This document shows positions 14,865-14,883 of a stretch of 14,883 nucleotides of DNA, piece after piece (position 1 is the stretch's first letter; each line of letters starts with the position of its first letter). Location of the stretch: NCBI GenBank assembly GCA_902494035.1, contig CABURV010000042.1, forward strand, positions 1 through 14,883, read 5' to 3'. Under the pieces are notes generated by a model that saw only the letters and a program-made list of their open reading frames with translations, did not search any database and had not been told where the DNA came from. Source of the stretch: an uncultured Collinsella sp. Lineage in GTDB: Bacteria; Actinomycetota; Coriobacteriia; Coriobacteriales; Coriobacteriaceae. A program made the translations under genes and the position numbers.

Positions 14865-14883
14865 AAAGTACAACGTGTATACA

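Noticed and set aside
1..14883. Mobile element, CRISPR array, defence system, tRNA or riboswitch
   Set aside because: No transposase, integrase, spaced repeats, tRNA-like cloverleaf or known riboswitch architecture was seen. All genes are housekeeping or envelope/redox families and intergenic gaps are at most about 213 bp.

Overview
The window is ordinary chromosomal backbone from a high-GC Gram-positive bacterium. Strong AGGAGG-type ribosome sites, an LtaS-like enzyme, a Gram-positive-type SOS box and the character of the proteins point to a coriobacterial actinobacterium, most likely Collinsella or a close relative. The genus is inferred from the look of the proteins, since no marker RNA is present. 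I see no rRNA, tRNA, CRISPR array, insertion sequence, integrase or phage gene.

Layout. Left block, minus strand (read from 4852 down to 1): uvrA, then ybaK (misacylated-tRNA deacylase), then murJ (lipid II flippase), which runs off the left edge. Central block, plus strand (5066 to 11188): an LtaS-like polyglycerolphosphate synthase, then an Mrp/NBP35 iron-sulfur carrier, a YhiN/HI0933-family flavoprotein and a COG2509-family FAD dehydrogenase. Right block, minus strand (read from 14761 down to 11254): coaE, a short membrane-anchored lytic transglycosylase and uvrB. The central and right blocks converge on a strong two-way terminator at 11215-11250. The left and central blocks diverge from the 213-bp region 4853-5065.

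Function. uvrA and uvrB supply damage recognition and verification for nucleotide excision repair. They share a strand but are separated by the 6-kb plus-strand block. murJ, the LtaS-like enzyme and the lytic transglycosylase all act on the cell envelope. The Mrp carrier and the two flavoproteins form a redox/cofactor block, and coaE completes coenzyme A synthesis.

The most interesting material is regulatory. There is a one-mismatch LexA-type box upstream of uvrA, and a perfect 20-bp tandem duplication in the promoter region of the LtaS-like gene. An intrinsic terminator lies where it must be inside any transcript of the COG2509 gene, downstream of a TATAAT box. A GC-only inverted repeat lies in the mrp leader. 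I found no convincing new multi-gene system.
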